Shown here in pieces: positions 1 to 9,527 of a stretch of 39,550 nt of DNA. The first letter of the stretch is position 1. Each line of letters opens with the position of its first letter. The notes beneath the pieces are model-generated. The model searched no databases and was not told the DNA's origin. It saw only the letters and a program-made list of their open reading frames with translations. Position numbers and translations under genes: made by a program. The DNA is from Acetivibrio sp. MSJd-27 (GTDB lineage: Bacteria > Bacillota > Clostridia > UMGS1840 > HGM11507), in NCBI RefSeq assembly GCF_018918095.1, contig NZ_JAHLPV010000026.1, forward strand, positions 1 to 39,550. The letters are read 5' to 3'.

Positions 1-77
1 CTAGCATATCCATTATAACACACGTTTTAAATCCTGGCGAGTATGTCCTGTTCTTTTTTCCTGTCTTTCCCATAAAA

Positions 78-117
78 ATATGCACCTCCAAAAGTGTCTA
101 ACTTTTGGGGTGCATAT
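78..117. repeat. Strong hairpin at left edge, possible IS-end or terminator
   Basis: Seen: an almost perfect inverted repeat with arms ATATGCACC(T)CCAAAAGT and ACTTTTGGGGTGCATAT around a five-base loop (GTCTA). One T is bulged. No T-run follows. Inference: a terminator-like structure belonging to a gene left of the window, or the tail of an insertion sequence; the phrase TGTCTAACTTTTGGGGTGCA resembles what I recall downstream of some IS3-type transposase genes, but no transposase is present here. Confidence 0.4.
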
Positions 118-189
118 CATTATGCCATGTCCTTTTTGGTATTGTTTCCATTTTGGATGAGCAAAAAGTCAGTGGCCGAACAGAGATAG

Positions 190-318
190 AAAAGGATACA
201 AGAAGAACTTCAAGATAAAAAGGAAGATGCAGAAGGTGGACATAAAAATTATTACTTTTTTATGAAAACATTACAAAGATTTTATGATACCTTGGTAGAA
301 CCAGATACTAAGATATAA
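190..318 (+). pseudogene. Possible 3' remnant of an unidentified ORF
   Basis: An open frame follows an in-frame TAG at 187-189 and runs to TAA at 316-318. It encodes about 42 residues with a coding-like mix of charged and aromatic amino acids, ending in FYDTLVEPDTKI. It has no start codon at its 5' end. The promoter of the next gene overlaps its stop. Best read as the decayed tail of a gene of unknown function; it may also be chance. Confidence 0.25.
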
Positions 319-319
319 T
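292..319 (+). promoter_or_regulatory. Sigma-A-type promoter for the phosphoesterase gene
   Basis: TTGGTA (292-297) is separated by 16 bases from TATAAT (314-319); a second overlapping TATAAT lies at 319-324. It sits about 45 bases upstream of the signal-peptide start, leaving a short leader. Confidence 0.5.
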
Positions 320-362
320 ATAATGCATTTGGTCGATAGGAACATAAAATTATTTTTGAAAT

Positions 363-2909
363 GTGAGAAGAGATTTGAAAAGAAGTTTGAACAGAGTATT
401 CGCTTTATTTCTGGCATTGGCAATGTTTTTTAACCTTGCTGCGGCGGCATCTGCAGCGCCGTCTGATGAGGTGACTTTACAGTTCGCCTCTTCCTCTCTG
501 CAGCCTGCTTACAATAATGCTGTATTTGTAAACGGGATATTCAGCCAGTATATTACCGTAACAGAGGGCAGGCTGAACATTGAGAAAAGCGTTTTGAAGG
601 ATGGCGAAAATACAGTCTCCTTTATCTGCGGAAACAATAAGACAGGCACATACTATGATAGGACCGCAGCGCCAAATACAAGAAATCACAACGATCCAAA
701 GGTAAAAGATATCGCTCTTACTGTGGATGATACAGTCTATATTCCCACAGGTATTGTAAAACATTTTCCTATTGATCAAACAACTCCTGTCGCCATGGAA
801 GAAAGAACGGAACAATCCACTTATGAAGAGGGCACCTTGTATACCTTTGGTGACGGACAGCCAAAATCGGATCCGGAGGGGTCAAATGGAAATCAGATTG
901 TGGATCTGAGCATTCCTTATATGATTGACTTTACTTTTCAGATTGAGCTGAATGAGAAACCAGGCGGTGAAGACTCGGAAGACTACCACTGGAACGTAGA
1001 AGAAGGAAAGGCTTACAGAGGAGAATACAGAGCCGCTGTACAGGCTCCCAACTTGGAAAACCTATCTCTCACCGTGGACGGCACACGTATTGAATCCGTT
1101 AATGCCGCGGGTGACGCGCAATTCACCATGGAATCCAATGGGATCCAGTCGGTAAGCTCCAATTTTAAAAACGCAATCATTGCAAACGAGGGGAGCCCGG
1201 TATATCTTTCCTCTGACAGCGGCATTTCCGAGATCATTTCCGGTTCCGAACTAAAATTCGGTGAATTGAATTCTGTCTTTATCTATTGCGGAAATTCCAA
1301 TGGATATTATGATGAAACGATAGCTCCAAAGAATGTAAATCACGATGATTTTGAGGTCTGGAATTTTGGGCTTACCCTGGCAAACGGTTCTGTAGTGAAG
1401 CCGGTAAAGGTAAAGGAGTATCGAATTACAGACCGCGAAATTCCTGCAAAAGATAACAATAATGTCATTGAAACCGCATTTGAATCTTCAAAGCAGTTCC
1501 GCATAGGCGATGGCTTTCCGGCAGGAAGCGATCTGGCAAGAGACTATAAGATTGAACTTATCTTCGATTTGACCGATTACTCCAATGAAATCAAGTATTT
1601 CCCTATAAATACCGCCGAGTATGGTGACGGTTCTCATATCGTAAAGCTTCTTGACAAGGAAGAGGAAAAGAGAAGCGCCGAGGTGCTGTTTGACAATACA
1701 AGCCCGGAAATCGAACTATCCTTTACAGATGGAGCGGAACTTTTGCAGGGTACACAAATCAATGCAGGGATTACAGATGCAGTTTCAGGGATAGCTGAAA
1801 TAGAAACCCTCATAGACGGAAAAGGAGTAACGCTTCCATACAATACAGAGGGTCTTAGTCTGGGAGAGCACACTTTTTCCGTGAAAGCGAAAGACACTGT
1901 GGGAAATTCCGCTATGAAAAGCGGCAGTTTCAATCTGGTGACAAATACGATTTCTATTACAAATCCTGGAACCGTAAAAATAGAAGAAGGGCACAAACTT
2001 TCCGTGACACCTTCCATCTCCGGCGGGGGCGATATTACCGTAGACTTTTACGAAGGCACGGTACTGAAGAACATCATCATGAAGGGCAACGCTGCAGGCG
2101 ATATGAGCCTTTCCGAAAAAAGTTATGCGGGGGAAACTTCCCTGCGGAAGGCAAACGGATATTATGAAACGTCTGCTGAAAATAATATGCCCTACCAGGT
2201 ATTCGACGTGATGGTGGACGACCTTTCAGATCCCGTCCGCCTGACCTATACAGGGCATACAAGAGAAGGTGAACGGCTCGCCTTAAGTGTATGGAATGAG
2301 AACAATTCCGCTTGGGACAAGGTTGACAGCGATATCTCGCGGGGCAATGACTTTATACTAACTGCTGATGTAGAACCCAAAACATACGCTGTGGACAATG
2401 TGATCAAAGCGCGTGTTGCTCCTGAGGTCGCCGAAAATGGCTCCAATACAATCCTATGGGTGACGGATACACAGTACTATACAGCAAATTATGCTTCTGA
2501 CGACACCTATAATAAAATTATGGAGTGGGCAAAAGAGCAGTATGCGGCAAATAAAATCTCTTATATTACCCACACAGGAGATATCATAGAAAGTGTCGGA
2601 AACGAATCGCAGTGGCTCATCGCAGATGCGGCTCATGACGTTGTTGACAACGCGGGGATTCCAAATGGGGTTACAAGCGGAAATCATGATGTTGGAACTG
2701 CAGGCAATCTGCGATACGAGCTTTATCATAAATATTTCGGAGAAGAACGTTATAATGATAACTTCTGGTACGGCGGTTCCTTGGAGGATAACAAGCACAG
2801 CTATACACTCTTTACAGTAGGAGATAAGGATTTTATTGCGCTTTATCTCGGAATGGGAGAAGAAAACAAGCCGGAAACCATCGCGTGGGCAAATAGGATA
2901 TTGCCATAG
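363..2909 (+). pseudogene. Secreted double-phosphoesterase protein, 5' part up to frameshift
   Basis: This is the first part of a very large exported protein. A signal peptide opens it (residues about 1-31: basic start, then a Leu/Ala/Phe core and Ala-rich cleavage region). GTG 363 is the first possible start; TTG 375 is an alternative because GAGAAGAG lies just before it. Residues about 30-690 are beta-rich surface modules, including an Ig-like stretch near 440-530. A calcineurin-like metallophosphoesterase domain starts near residue 695, with WVTDTQ, HTGDIIE and SGNHD as metal-binding motifs. The frame then stops at TAG 2907-2909 in the middle of this domain. The rest of the same domain continues in another frame, so the gene is frameshifted here. 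It could be a real lesion, an assembly error or programmed; the first two are likelier. Confidence 0.8.
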
Positions 2910-5286
2910 AAATGCCATCGTTAATCTGCACCAGTACAATAATCCGAATGCCGAATACACAACAGACAGAGCCCCCGAAGTTTTTGAAAAAATCATTGTT
3001 CCCAATGATAATGTGGTGTTGGTGCTGTGCGGGCACGATCCGGGTGCATCCAGAAAAGTGAAGGAGATTCCGGGCACGGACAGAACGGTCATTGAACTGA
3101 TGAGCGACTATCAGTTTGTAAACCGCGGCGGAGACGGTTTTATCAGACTTCTGACCTTTGAGAATGGGAAGCTTATCAATAAAACCTATTCGCCTACTCT
3201 GAATCAATACAATGCCTTTGCGGATGATATAGATGACTTTACTTTGGATATTTCCTTAAAAAATGCGGAGAGAACCATTTCCACGAAGAGCTTTACCGCC
3301 GGTTCAATAACGGAAAACAAGCTGGGAACAGCAACCGCGGCAAGTGGAAGCACAGCTCTTATTAAAACGTCAGCGGAGATTGCGGGATGGTATGTAAAAG
3401 CATCTTTGGGCGAAAAGACAGTTACTTCTGAAGTGTTTGGATTTACGGCAAATCCTGCCCTTCAGCCCAAACAGGTAATCGCTCATGTGGGTGAGAATTT
3501 TACCACAGGTATGAACTTCACATGGACTACGGCGGAGGATGCAGCAACGAAAGTGATTCTCAGAGCGGAAAATTCCGATAAGGATATTACCGTAAATGGA
3601 TCCTCCAGCTTGGGTGCAGGCTCCAAATATTTTCACAATGTTACAGTGAACGGTTTGACCCCGGATACTGCATATACATACTGCGTGGGGGACGGCAGCA
3701 ATATGGTTTCCGGGACGTTCCGCACAGCACCCTCCAGCGAATCAAAGGACAGCTTTAAATTCGTATACCTGGCAGATACCCAGATAAGCAACAGCGCAAA
3801 TGCAAAAGCGGCAGGCGCTGTATTCCGGGAGGTTATGGGAATAACAGATTCAGCCTTTACCTTTATAGCAGGCGATGTCACAGATAATGGAAACAGTGAA
3901 GAGCAATACGAGCTGCTTTTTCAAAACGGCGGTTTGGCAGGAAATGCAGGGGAGGAACTCTTTTTGTCGAAAGCGCTTGCTGTGGTAAGAGGGAATCATG
4001 ACAATGATGCCTTTAACGGTCACATCAATGCCCCTGACATTGCAGATGAAAACACATACTCCTTTGACTATGGTCCTGCAAAGTTTATTATGCTGAATTT
4101 GGAGCATAAATCGGCCGAAGAACGCACGGCTCAAGAGATATTTTTAAGAGAGGAAGTAAAAAAGGCAAAAGCATCGGAACAGTGGACCATTGTAGCTTTC
4201 CATAAATCGATCTATACGGGGGCCTCCCATATCGTGGACAGTGATGTTATTGATGCCAGAAAGTACTGGTCTCCTATTTTTGCAGAACTGGACATAGACT
4301 TTGTGATGCAGGGACATGATCACGTATATGCCAGAGGTTTTGTAAACGGAAGCGGAGAGAACGCAAGTCCTGAAACCACAGGCGAAAAAGTGAATCGACC
4401 GCAAAATGCGCCTCTTTATATGGTGGGGGGACATTCCGGGGGTCTGAAGTGGTACAACCAGGTTCCCTATACCGTATCGGAGGGAGATCCATTGACTCCA
4501 AACTACACATTTTTAGACAGGAATTCCACAGATGACGGCAGCGCTGCGAAAAAGGAACAAAACTATATCGAAGTGACTGTTTCCAATACAGAGTTGAGAG
4601 CTGATGTATATATGTTCAAGTATGATACAGACTTGGATACTGTCACGACTGAAAAGTATCTTTATGACACGATCACGGTCAAACGCAATGTATCTGCTTC
4701 ATCCAATATTCAAGTGGAAAACATAAAATGGCACAAGGGCGAAAAGATCCGGGTTCCTGTGACCGCATCTGCAATTGAAAGTCTTGGCCGTCTATATGCT
4801 GAATTCTCCTATGATGATAACCTTCTGAGCTATGCGGGTGTGGAATCAGCAGCATTTGACAGTCTTGCCGCGAACGGGGATACAAACGGTCTTATTAAGA
4901 TGGATGCGATCAGCGCCAAAGGGATCAAAGCATCGGAAAAAACGGTTGTAGCTTACCTTCTATTCAACTTAAAAGAGGAACCAAAAGAAGGTGCTCTCAC
5001 GACGGTTTCTATATCCAATATGGAGGCAAAAGACGCGGCTGTTACCGGAACTCCGGCAACCATTCCGGTTTATGGTGTGAGCGGCACTCTGGAATTTATC
5101 AACAGAAGCTTGGGCGATGTGAATGATGACAATAAAGTAAACGGCGTTGATGCGCTGATGCTGCTTCAACATATTGTAAACCTTAGAGAACTTTCGGAAG
5201 AGGATTTAAGCGTTTCTGATATGAATAATGACGGAGCTTGGGATACCGCCGACGTATTAGCCATTCTGAATACAAGCGTGCAGTAA
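2836..5286 (+). pseudogene. Same protein, 3' part: second phosphoesterase, cohesin and dockerin
   Basis: This continues the preceding gene in the next frame, and meaningful sequence begins about 2900 (CHRNAIVNLHQY). The ATG at 2836 lies in the overlap and is not a natural start. Order: the end of phosphoesterase 1, with a variant CGHDPG in place of GHxH; a linker; a fibronectin-like purple-acid-phosphatase N-domain (about 3480-3730); a complete second metallophosphoesterase (about 3748-4440) with YLADTQ, AGDVTDNG, RGNHDND, AFHKSIY and QGHDHVYAR; a cohesin-like beta domain (about 4690-5090); and a C-terminal type I dockerin (about 5107-5283) with two calcium loops, DVNDDNKVNGVD and DMNNDGAWDTAD. 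Family knowledge: dockerins bind cohesins non-covalently. The next gene encodes a cohesin with SLH repeats, so surface docking is likely. Substrate is unknown. Confidence 0.85.
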
Positions 5287-5300
5287 CAAAACAGCAATCT

Positions 5301-5333
5301 AAGGAGGGCGGCATTACGCCGTTCTCCTTTTCA
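5301..5333 (+). terminator. Rho-independent terminator after the dockerin protein
   Basis: A 12-bp stem (AAGGAGGGCGGC / GCCGTTCTCCTT, two G-U pairs) with loop ATTAC is followed by TTC. It lies between the dockerin gene and the cohesin-SLH gene, so read-through into the latter may be partial. Confidence 0.7.
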
Positions 5334-5347
5334 AAGCGGAGGAAACA

Positions 5348-6430
5348 ATGAAAAAAATATGTTCTTTATTTCTGACATTCATTTTGATCTTTCAATGTGC
5401 TGTAACGACTTTCTCTGTGGGAGAACCAGTTTTGGCACTGTCGGAAGCTACCGGAAAGCGGGGAGCAGATATTACGGTAGAGGTTCATTTGAAAAACCCC
5501 AAGGATATAAAGGCGCTCCAGTTTAAAATTCTTTTTGATACACAGGTGCTAAGTTTGAAGGCTGACGGTATTGAAAAGGCAAAGCTTTCTGGATTTTTAT
5601 TTGAAACAGCAGACAGTGATGGAGAAATTCGAGCCGCTTTAGCAAGCCAATCCGGATTTTCAGAAGTGGGGAAAACAAAGATTTTGACACTTTCCTTTAC
5701 CATTCGGAGTAATGCCCCGCTTGGAGTATCAGCCCTGACTGTTTCTGAGGGAAAGGCATATCTTTCTGAAACAGAACCCTCCGAGCTCCAGATATCAAAC
5801 GGCTCTGTTTTCGTAAAGAGCTCCGGAGATGGGACTATTACCGTGCGGCCGGAAGAAAAACCGGACAAAGAATGGAAAACTTTTGAGGATATCCAAAACC
5901 ACTGGGCGAAGAATGAAATCGAATTTTTGGCGAACAGAGGAATTGTTGATGGCGTATCGGAAAACTTTTATATGCCCGACATCCATATAAAAAGAGGGGA
6001 TTTCATCAAACTTCTGATGGAATTGGAAGAAAAAAAGGATCCGGCAGAGGAACCTTTTTCAGATGTGGTGAAGAGTGCTTATTATTATGAACATATTATG
6101 GCGGCAAAAAAACTGGGGATTGCTAAAGGGACCGGAGACAACTGCTTTATGCCGGAGGCAGAAATCACTAGGGAGGATGCAATGACGCTCCTTTACCGTA
6201 CTGCGGAGGTTACAGCAAAACCGTTTGGGAAAACGGCTGACTTATCTGCTTTTCATGACACGAATGAGATTTCCAACTATGCAGAAGAAGCGGTAACTGC
6301 ATTGGTTGCGGAAGGTATTGTGCAGGGAGATGATACGAAGGCGATTAGGCCAAAGGCCTCTATCACAAGAGCGGAAGCGGCAAGAATATTGTATTTGTAT
6401 CTGCTTTATTCAAATTCCGAAACAGTATAA
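5348..6430 (+). CDS. Cohesin-SLH cell-surface anchoring protein
   Basis: This 360-aa exported protein starts at ATG after a good ribosome-binding site (GGAGG, about 7 bases upstream). Residues 1-25 form a signal peptide. Residues about 28-155 form a cohesin-like domain (ALSEATGKRGADITVEVHL at its start, then LQFKILFDTQVLSL and GKTKILTLSFTI). Three SLH repeats follow, starting near residues 178 (FEDIQNHWAKNEIEFLANRG), 236 and 300, each with the hydrophobic spacing and the ITR-x-(D/E)A ending usual for SLH. Known: SLH triplets bind secondary cell-wall polysaccharide, and cohesins capture dockerins. The architecture matches single-cohesin anchoring scaffoldins. Its neighbour immediately upstream ends in a dockerin, making it the natural partner. 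The direct binding is inference. Confidence 0.88.
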   Translation: MKKICSLFLTFILIFQCAVTTFSVGEPVLALSEATGKRGADITVEVHLKNPKDIKALQFKILFDTQVLSLKADGIEKAKLSGFLFETADSDGEIRAALASQSGFSEVGKTKILTLSFTIRSNAPLGVSALTVSEGKAYLSETEPSELQISNGSVFVKSSGDGTITVRPEEKPDKEWKTFEDIQNHWAKNEIEFLANRGIVDGVSENFYMPDIHIKRGDFIKLLMELEEKKDPAEEPFSDVVKSAYYYEHIMAAKKLGIAKGTGDNCFMPEAEITREDAMTLLYRTAEVTAKPFGKTADLSAFHDTNEISNYAEEAVTALVAEGIVQGDDTKAIRPKASITRAEAARILYLYLLYSNSETV

Positions 6431-6527
6431 AATAAAGATGTCTCAAGCGCTGGAAAAAATAGAAATCTGAAAGACGGATGCGGAAAAAATGGTCTGTTTT
6501 ATGAAACAATTGAAAACCATTCAGAGA

Positions 6528-6556
6528 AAGAGGAGGTTTTTGCCATCCTCTTTTTT
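6528..6556 (+). terminator. Terminator-like hairpin after the cohesin-SLH gene
   Basis: AAGAGGA and TCCTCTT pair across an 11-base loop and are followed directly by a run of T. It lies about 100 bases after the stop codon of the cohesin-SLH gene. Confidence 0.65.
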
Positions 6557-6595
6557 GTATGCGTTTTTTGGTGTGGCAAAATTCTGCTGCAAACA

Positions 6596-6626
6596 CAAAA
6601 AAAGGGACAGCGCATATGCGCTGTCC
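6596..6626 (-). terminator. Perfect palindromic terminator of the CBM9-like gene
   Basis: GGACAGCGCA and TGCGCTGTCC form an 11-bp self-complementary stem with no free loop bases in the DNA sequence (6605-6626). Read on the minus strand it is followed by C and seven T, as expected for an intrinsic terminator of the gene at 6692-7282. Confidence 0.75.
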
Positions 6627-6691
6627 AAAATAAGGGGGCTTAAATGTATTTGTGAGGTCAATGATAGTATTGCCTCCTTCCTGAATTCTAT

Positions 6692-7282
6692 TCATTTTAT
6701 TAAAAAATTTCCGAAGTGTTGGCTTAAATGAAAATCAGGAGTTGGATTTTCAATAGGATTCCAGCATGCAAAGTGGGGATATTTCGTTTCATCACCGCAC
6801 TTATATACATTTCCTTTCATGCAAAATCCGCTTTCTGCCCGGAAGGAAGGATAATATTTCTGTATCACTGCGAATGGGATTTGATAGGATACCGTCCAAA
6901 CGTTTTTTTCTGCATCAATATGCGCTTCAATGTGCAGGGAATCCAACTCCTCCTCGGTTAGAAACCGCCTATGATGCCTGTCGGGACCGATTTTAAATTT
7001 GGCAAAGCCGTTGGGATTGATCTCAATATTGATATAGTCCTCGGAATGAGCAGGATCGTAATTGCAGAAGAACTCTACACAGCTGTCCGTATGAATATCC
7101 GTGTTGTGAGCTGTCATCTCATTGCGGATAAAATCCTCTTTTGTGCGGAAGCGGACAAAAAAGTTTTTCTCGTCCCGAGTGACCAAAAATTCACTGCTGG
7201 GGTGATATCCGGTTTCGTCCCAGGGAAAGTTGTCAATCGGGGTGAACGTTTGATTTGCTTTTTCAATTGAATAGGTTTTCAT
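6692..7282 (-). CDS. CBM9-like carbohydrate-binding protein, no signal peptide
   Basis: This 196-aa protein is read on the minus strand. The start codon (complement of 7280-7282) follows GGAGG at a normal distance. The sequence fits the family 9-like carbohydrate-binding / DOMON-like beta-sandwich: SCVEFFCNYDP, YINIEINPNG, VWTVSYQIPF and a C-terminal FACWNPIENPTPDFHLSQHFG are features I associate with that family, where conserved aromatics line the ligand face. There is no signal peptide or membrane segment, and the whole protein is essentially one domain. It is monocistronic, opposite to its neighbours, and has its own terminator. Ligand unknown. Stand-alone cytoplasmic members occur in Firmicutes and Bacteroidetes, and their role is not established. 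Confidence 0.75.
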   Translation of the reverse strand: MKTYSIEKANQTFTPIDNFPWDETGYHPSSEFLVTRDEKNFFVRFRTKEDFIRNEMTAHNTDIHTDSCVEFFCNYDPAHSEDYINIEINPNGFAKFKIGPDRHHRRFLTEEELDSLHIEAHIDAEKNVWTVSYQIPFAVIQKYYPSFRAESGFCMKGNVYKCGDETKYPHFACWNPIENPTPDFHLSQHFGNFLIK

Positions 7283-7334
7283 GGTATTTCCTCCATATTC
7301 TTCAAAAAAATTTTATATTTTTATGTGATACCCA

Positions 7335-7364
7335 TTGCCAAACCGTGTCGAAAAATGATATAAT
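7335..7364 (+). promoter_or_regulatory. Promoter of the polysaccharide regulation operon
   Basis: TTGCCA (7335-7340), an 18-base spacer and a perfect TATAAT (7359-7364) lie about 28 bases upstream of the first ATG of the cps-like operon. Confidence 0.6.
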
Positions 7365-7392
7365 AAATATAATCATAGAAGGGGGTCAGCAA

Positions 7393-8100
7393 ATGAACGA
7401 ATCTTTAACAATTCAGCAGATATTCAGAGTGTTGCTGAAAAAATGGTGGATTATACTAATTAGTGTGATCGTGTGCGGCAGTGTGGCTTTTGCATACAGT
7501 ACTTATGTAGTGGCTCCGCAGTATACGTCTATCGGCACCTTGATTGTCAACAATAAGCAAAGTAAGGAAACCACGGCAATCAATATCAATGATATCAATG
7601 CATCACAGAAACTTGTCAATACATATGCTATCATATTAAAAAGTAACGCATTTGTAAATAGGGTAAAAGAAAAAATTAATCTGGACTATACGGTTTCTCA
7701 AATACAAAGCATGGTCACATACTCCAGTGTAAACAACACGGAAGTGCTTGCGGTTTCTGTTGTCAGCGAGAATCCGGAACATTCGGCTGTCATTGCGGAA
7801 ACGGTTCTGGATTTGGCCACGGAAGAGATTGGAAAGTATGCGGAAGTTGGGTCGGTGAAGATTTTGGATCATGCAAACCTCCCCGTTTCTCCCAGTTCGC
7901 CTAATATTCCGTTAAATACGCTTATCGGAATTCTATTGGGTGCAATTCTGTCGGTGCTGATGATATTTGTAACGGAAATGATGGATACAAGGATCAAGAG
8001 CGCAGATGATTTGGGGGATCGATACAGTCTGCCGGTTTTAGGCGTTATTCCGAGTGCTGAACATAAGGAGGAGAACAAGAATGACAAAACTGTTTCGTAA
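7393..8100 (+). CDS. cpsC: Polysaccharide co-polymerase / kinase activator (Wzz, CpsC-type)
   Basis: The start is ATG 7393, preceded by GAAGGGGG, giving 235 aa. A longer frame exists upstream but would overlap the promoter. Two membrane helices frame an extracellular domain: WWIILISVIVCGSVAFAYS near residue 20 and IGILLGAILSVLMIFVTEM near residue 185. The C-terminal cytoplasmic tail (IKSADDLGDRYSLPVLGVIP) is the typical segment that engages the partner kinase. In Gram-positives this protein and the next gene together make a split tyrosine autokinase that controls polysaccharide chain length and export. The stop overlaps the next gene by 20 bases, so translation is coupled. Confidence 0.92.
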   Translation: MNESLTIQQIFRVLLKKWWIILISVIVCGSVAFAYSTYVVAPQYTSIGTLIVNNKQSKETTAININDINASQKLVNTYAIILKSNAFVNRVKEKINLDYTVSQIQSMVTYSSVNNTEVLAVSVVSENPEHSAVIAETVLDLATEEIGKYAEVGSVKILDHANLPVSPSSPNIPLNTLIGILLGAILSVLMIFVTEMMDTRIKSADDLGDRYSLPVLGVIPSAEHKEENKNDKTVS

Positions 8101-8824
8101 AAAATATACGCCAAGGCAGACGCAGGTCTACGGTGATGATAATTTTGCAATTGCAGAGGCCTATAAAACCGTGCGTACCAATATTATGTTTTCTCTCTCC
8201 GACGTTGAAAACGGCAAAGTGATTATTTTGACAAGCCCCGGACCATGTGAGGGGAAATCAACCAGTGCTTTGAATGTGGCGGTAAACTTTGCAAAGATGG
8301 GCAAAAAAACATTGCTGATTGATGCAGACCTGCGAAAACCACGGATTCATAAGGCGATGGGAGTGGAGCATGAAGGATTGGCTAACTATCTGGGCGGATT
8401 TTCCGAATTTGATCAGGTAATTGCATACAGCGAGGAATATGGACTGGATCTGATGGTATGCGGAACCATTCCGCCAAATCCCTCTGAACTGCTTGCAAGC
8501 AATAAAATGACAAAGCTCGTCGATCGTATGAAAGAGCAGTATGATTACATCATCATAGATACGCCTCCGGTCAATGTGGTGACGGATGCTGTGATTCTTT
8601 CGAAACTTGCCAGCGGCGTTGTTGTGGTGGTGCGCGAAGGCAGCACCACATATACAGAACTGTCCAAAGCGATTGAAACTTTGGAGTTTGCGGAGTCAAG
8701 GCTTCTTGGAATTGTTGTAAACGATTCGGTAGGACTTTCCAAAGGATATAAATACAAGGGGAGATATTCCAGATATTATTACAGATATGAAGATTATTCC
8801 TATTCTTATAAAGAAAAAGAATAG
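8081..8824 (+). CDS. cpsD: Tyrosine-protein autokinase (CpsD/CapB-type)
   Basis: The start is ATG 8081, after AAGGAGG inside the end of the previous gene, giving 247 aa. The BY-kinase motifs are all visible: Walker A GPCEGKSTS (about residue 50), Walker A' LLIDADLRKP (about 75), Walker B YIIIDTPPV (about 155). The C-terminus is a dense tyrosine cluster (YSRYYYRYEDYSYSYKEKE), the usual autophosphorylation tail. It has no membrane segments and needs the preceding protein for activation, as known for the family. It acts at the cytoplasmic membrane on polysaccharide polymerisation and export, and perhaps on other substrates. Confidence 0.95.
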   Translation: MTKLFRKKYTPRQTQVYGDDNFAIAEAYKTVRTNIMFSLSDVENGKVIILTSPGPCEGKSTSALNVAVNFAKMGKKTLLIDADLRKPRIHKAMGVEHEGLANYLGGFSEFDQVIAYSEEYGLDLMVCGTIPPNPSELLASNKMTKLVDRMKEQYDYIIIDTPPVNVVTDAVILSKLASGVVVVVREGSTTYTELSKAIETLEFAESRLLGIVVNDSVGLSKGYKYKGRYSRYYYRYEDYSYSYKEKE

Positions 8825-8834
8825 TGGTGATAGT

Positions 8835-9527
8835 ATGATAGACTGGCATACACATATTTTGCCTGAAATGGATGACGGTTCAAAAACACAGGAGATGTCC
8901 TGTCAAATGATAGAGGAACTCTGCTCGCAAGGTGTAGAGGAGGTGTTTGCGACGCCTCACTTCTATCCCGAAAATGGGGAAACTCCATCCGATTTTGTGA
9001 AACGCCGGCAGGTCAGCTGCGGCAAACTGGTGTCCAATCCATTTTATCCGCATATTCATTTGGGCGCTGAAGTCAGTATCTGTGCAGAGATCGCCGGGAT
9101 AGACGGACTTGCATTGCTGAAACTTGGCAAAACGCCATATATTCTGCTGGAACCTCCCTATGAGGACTGGCAGGAATGGGTGTACCAGACAATTTTTGCA
9201 GTGGAGGCGAAACACAAACTGAAACCGGTGATTGCACATGTGGATCGCTATTTTGACATCGTGAGAGACAAGAAAAAGATATGGAGGTTGGCTGAATTGG
9301 GATACACCATTCAAATCAATACCTCCGTGTTTCGAAAAAGCAGATTCCATCCGGTTTATAAATTGATAAAAGAATATGATCGGATTATTCTCGGAACAGA
9401 TACACATAACATGACCTCCAGGCCGCCCAGGATAGAGGAAAAAATTCTTAGGAAGAAAATAGGGGCTTCCAAGTGGCATGAAATGAATAACTATAGCAAA
9501 GATTTATTTGGTGGGGTGAACGGATGA
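8835..9527 (+). CDS. cpsB: Tyrosine-protein phosphatase, PHP family (CpsB/YwqE-type)
   Basis: The start is ATG 8835, ten bases after the kinase stop, giving 230 aa. The metal-dependent PHP signature is complete: DWHTHILPEMDDGS at the N-terminus, ATPHFYP, LGAEVSI, VIAHVDRY and GTDTHN near the C-terminus, supplying the His/Asp/Glu ligands of the metal centre. Known role: it removes phosphate from the tyrosine tail of the partner kinase, resetting polysaccharide assembly. It overlaps the next gene by four bases (ATGA). An upstream start in the same frame (8787) would lie inside the kinase gene and lacks a better ribosome-binding site. Confidence 0.93.
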   Translation: MIDWHTHILPEMDDGSKTQEMSCQMIEELCSQGVEEVFATPHFYPENGETPSDFVKRRQVSCGKLVSNPFYPHIHLGAEVSICAEIAGIDGLALLKLGKTPYILLEPPYEDWQEWVYQTIFAVEAKHKLKPVIAHVDRYFDIVRDKKKIWRLAELGYTIQINTSVFRKSRFHPVYKLIKEYDRIILGTDTHNMTSRPPRIEEKILRKKIGASKWHEMNNYSKDLFGGVNG

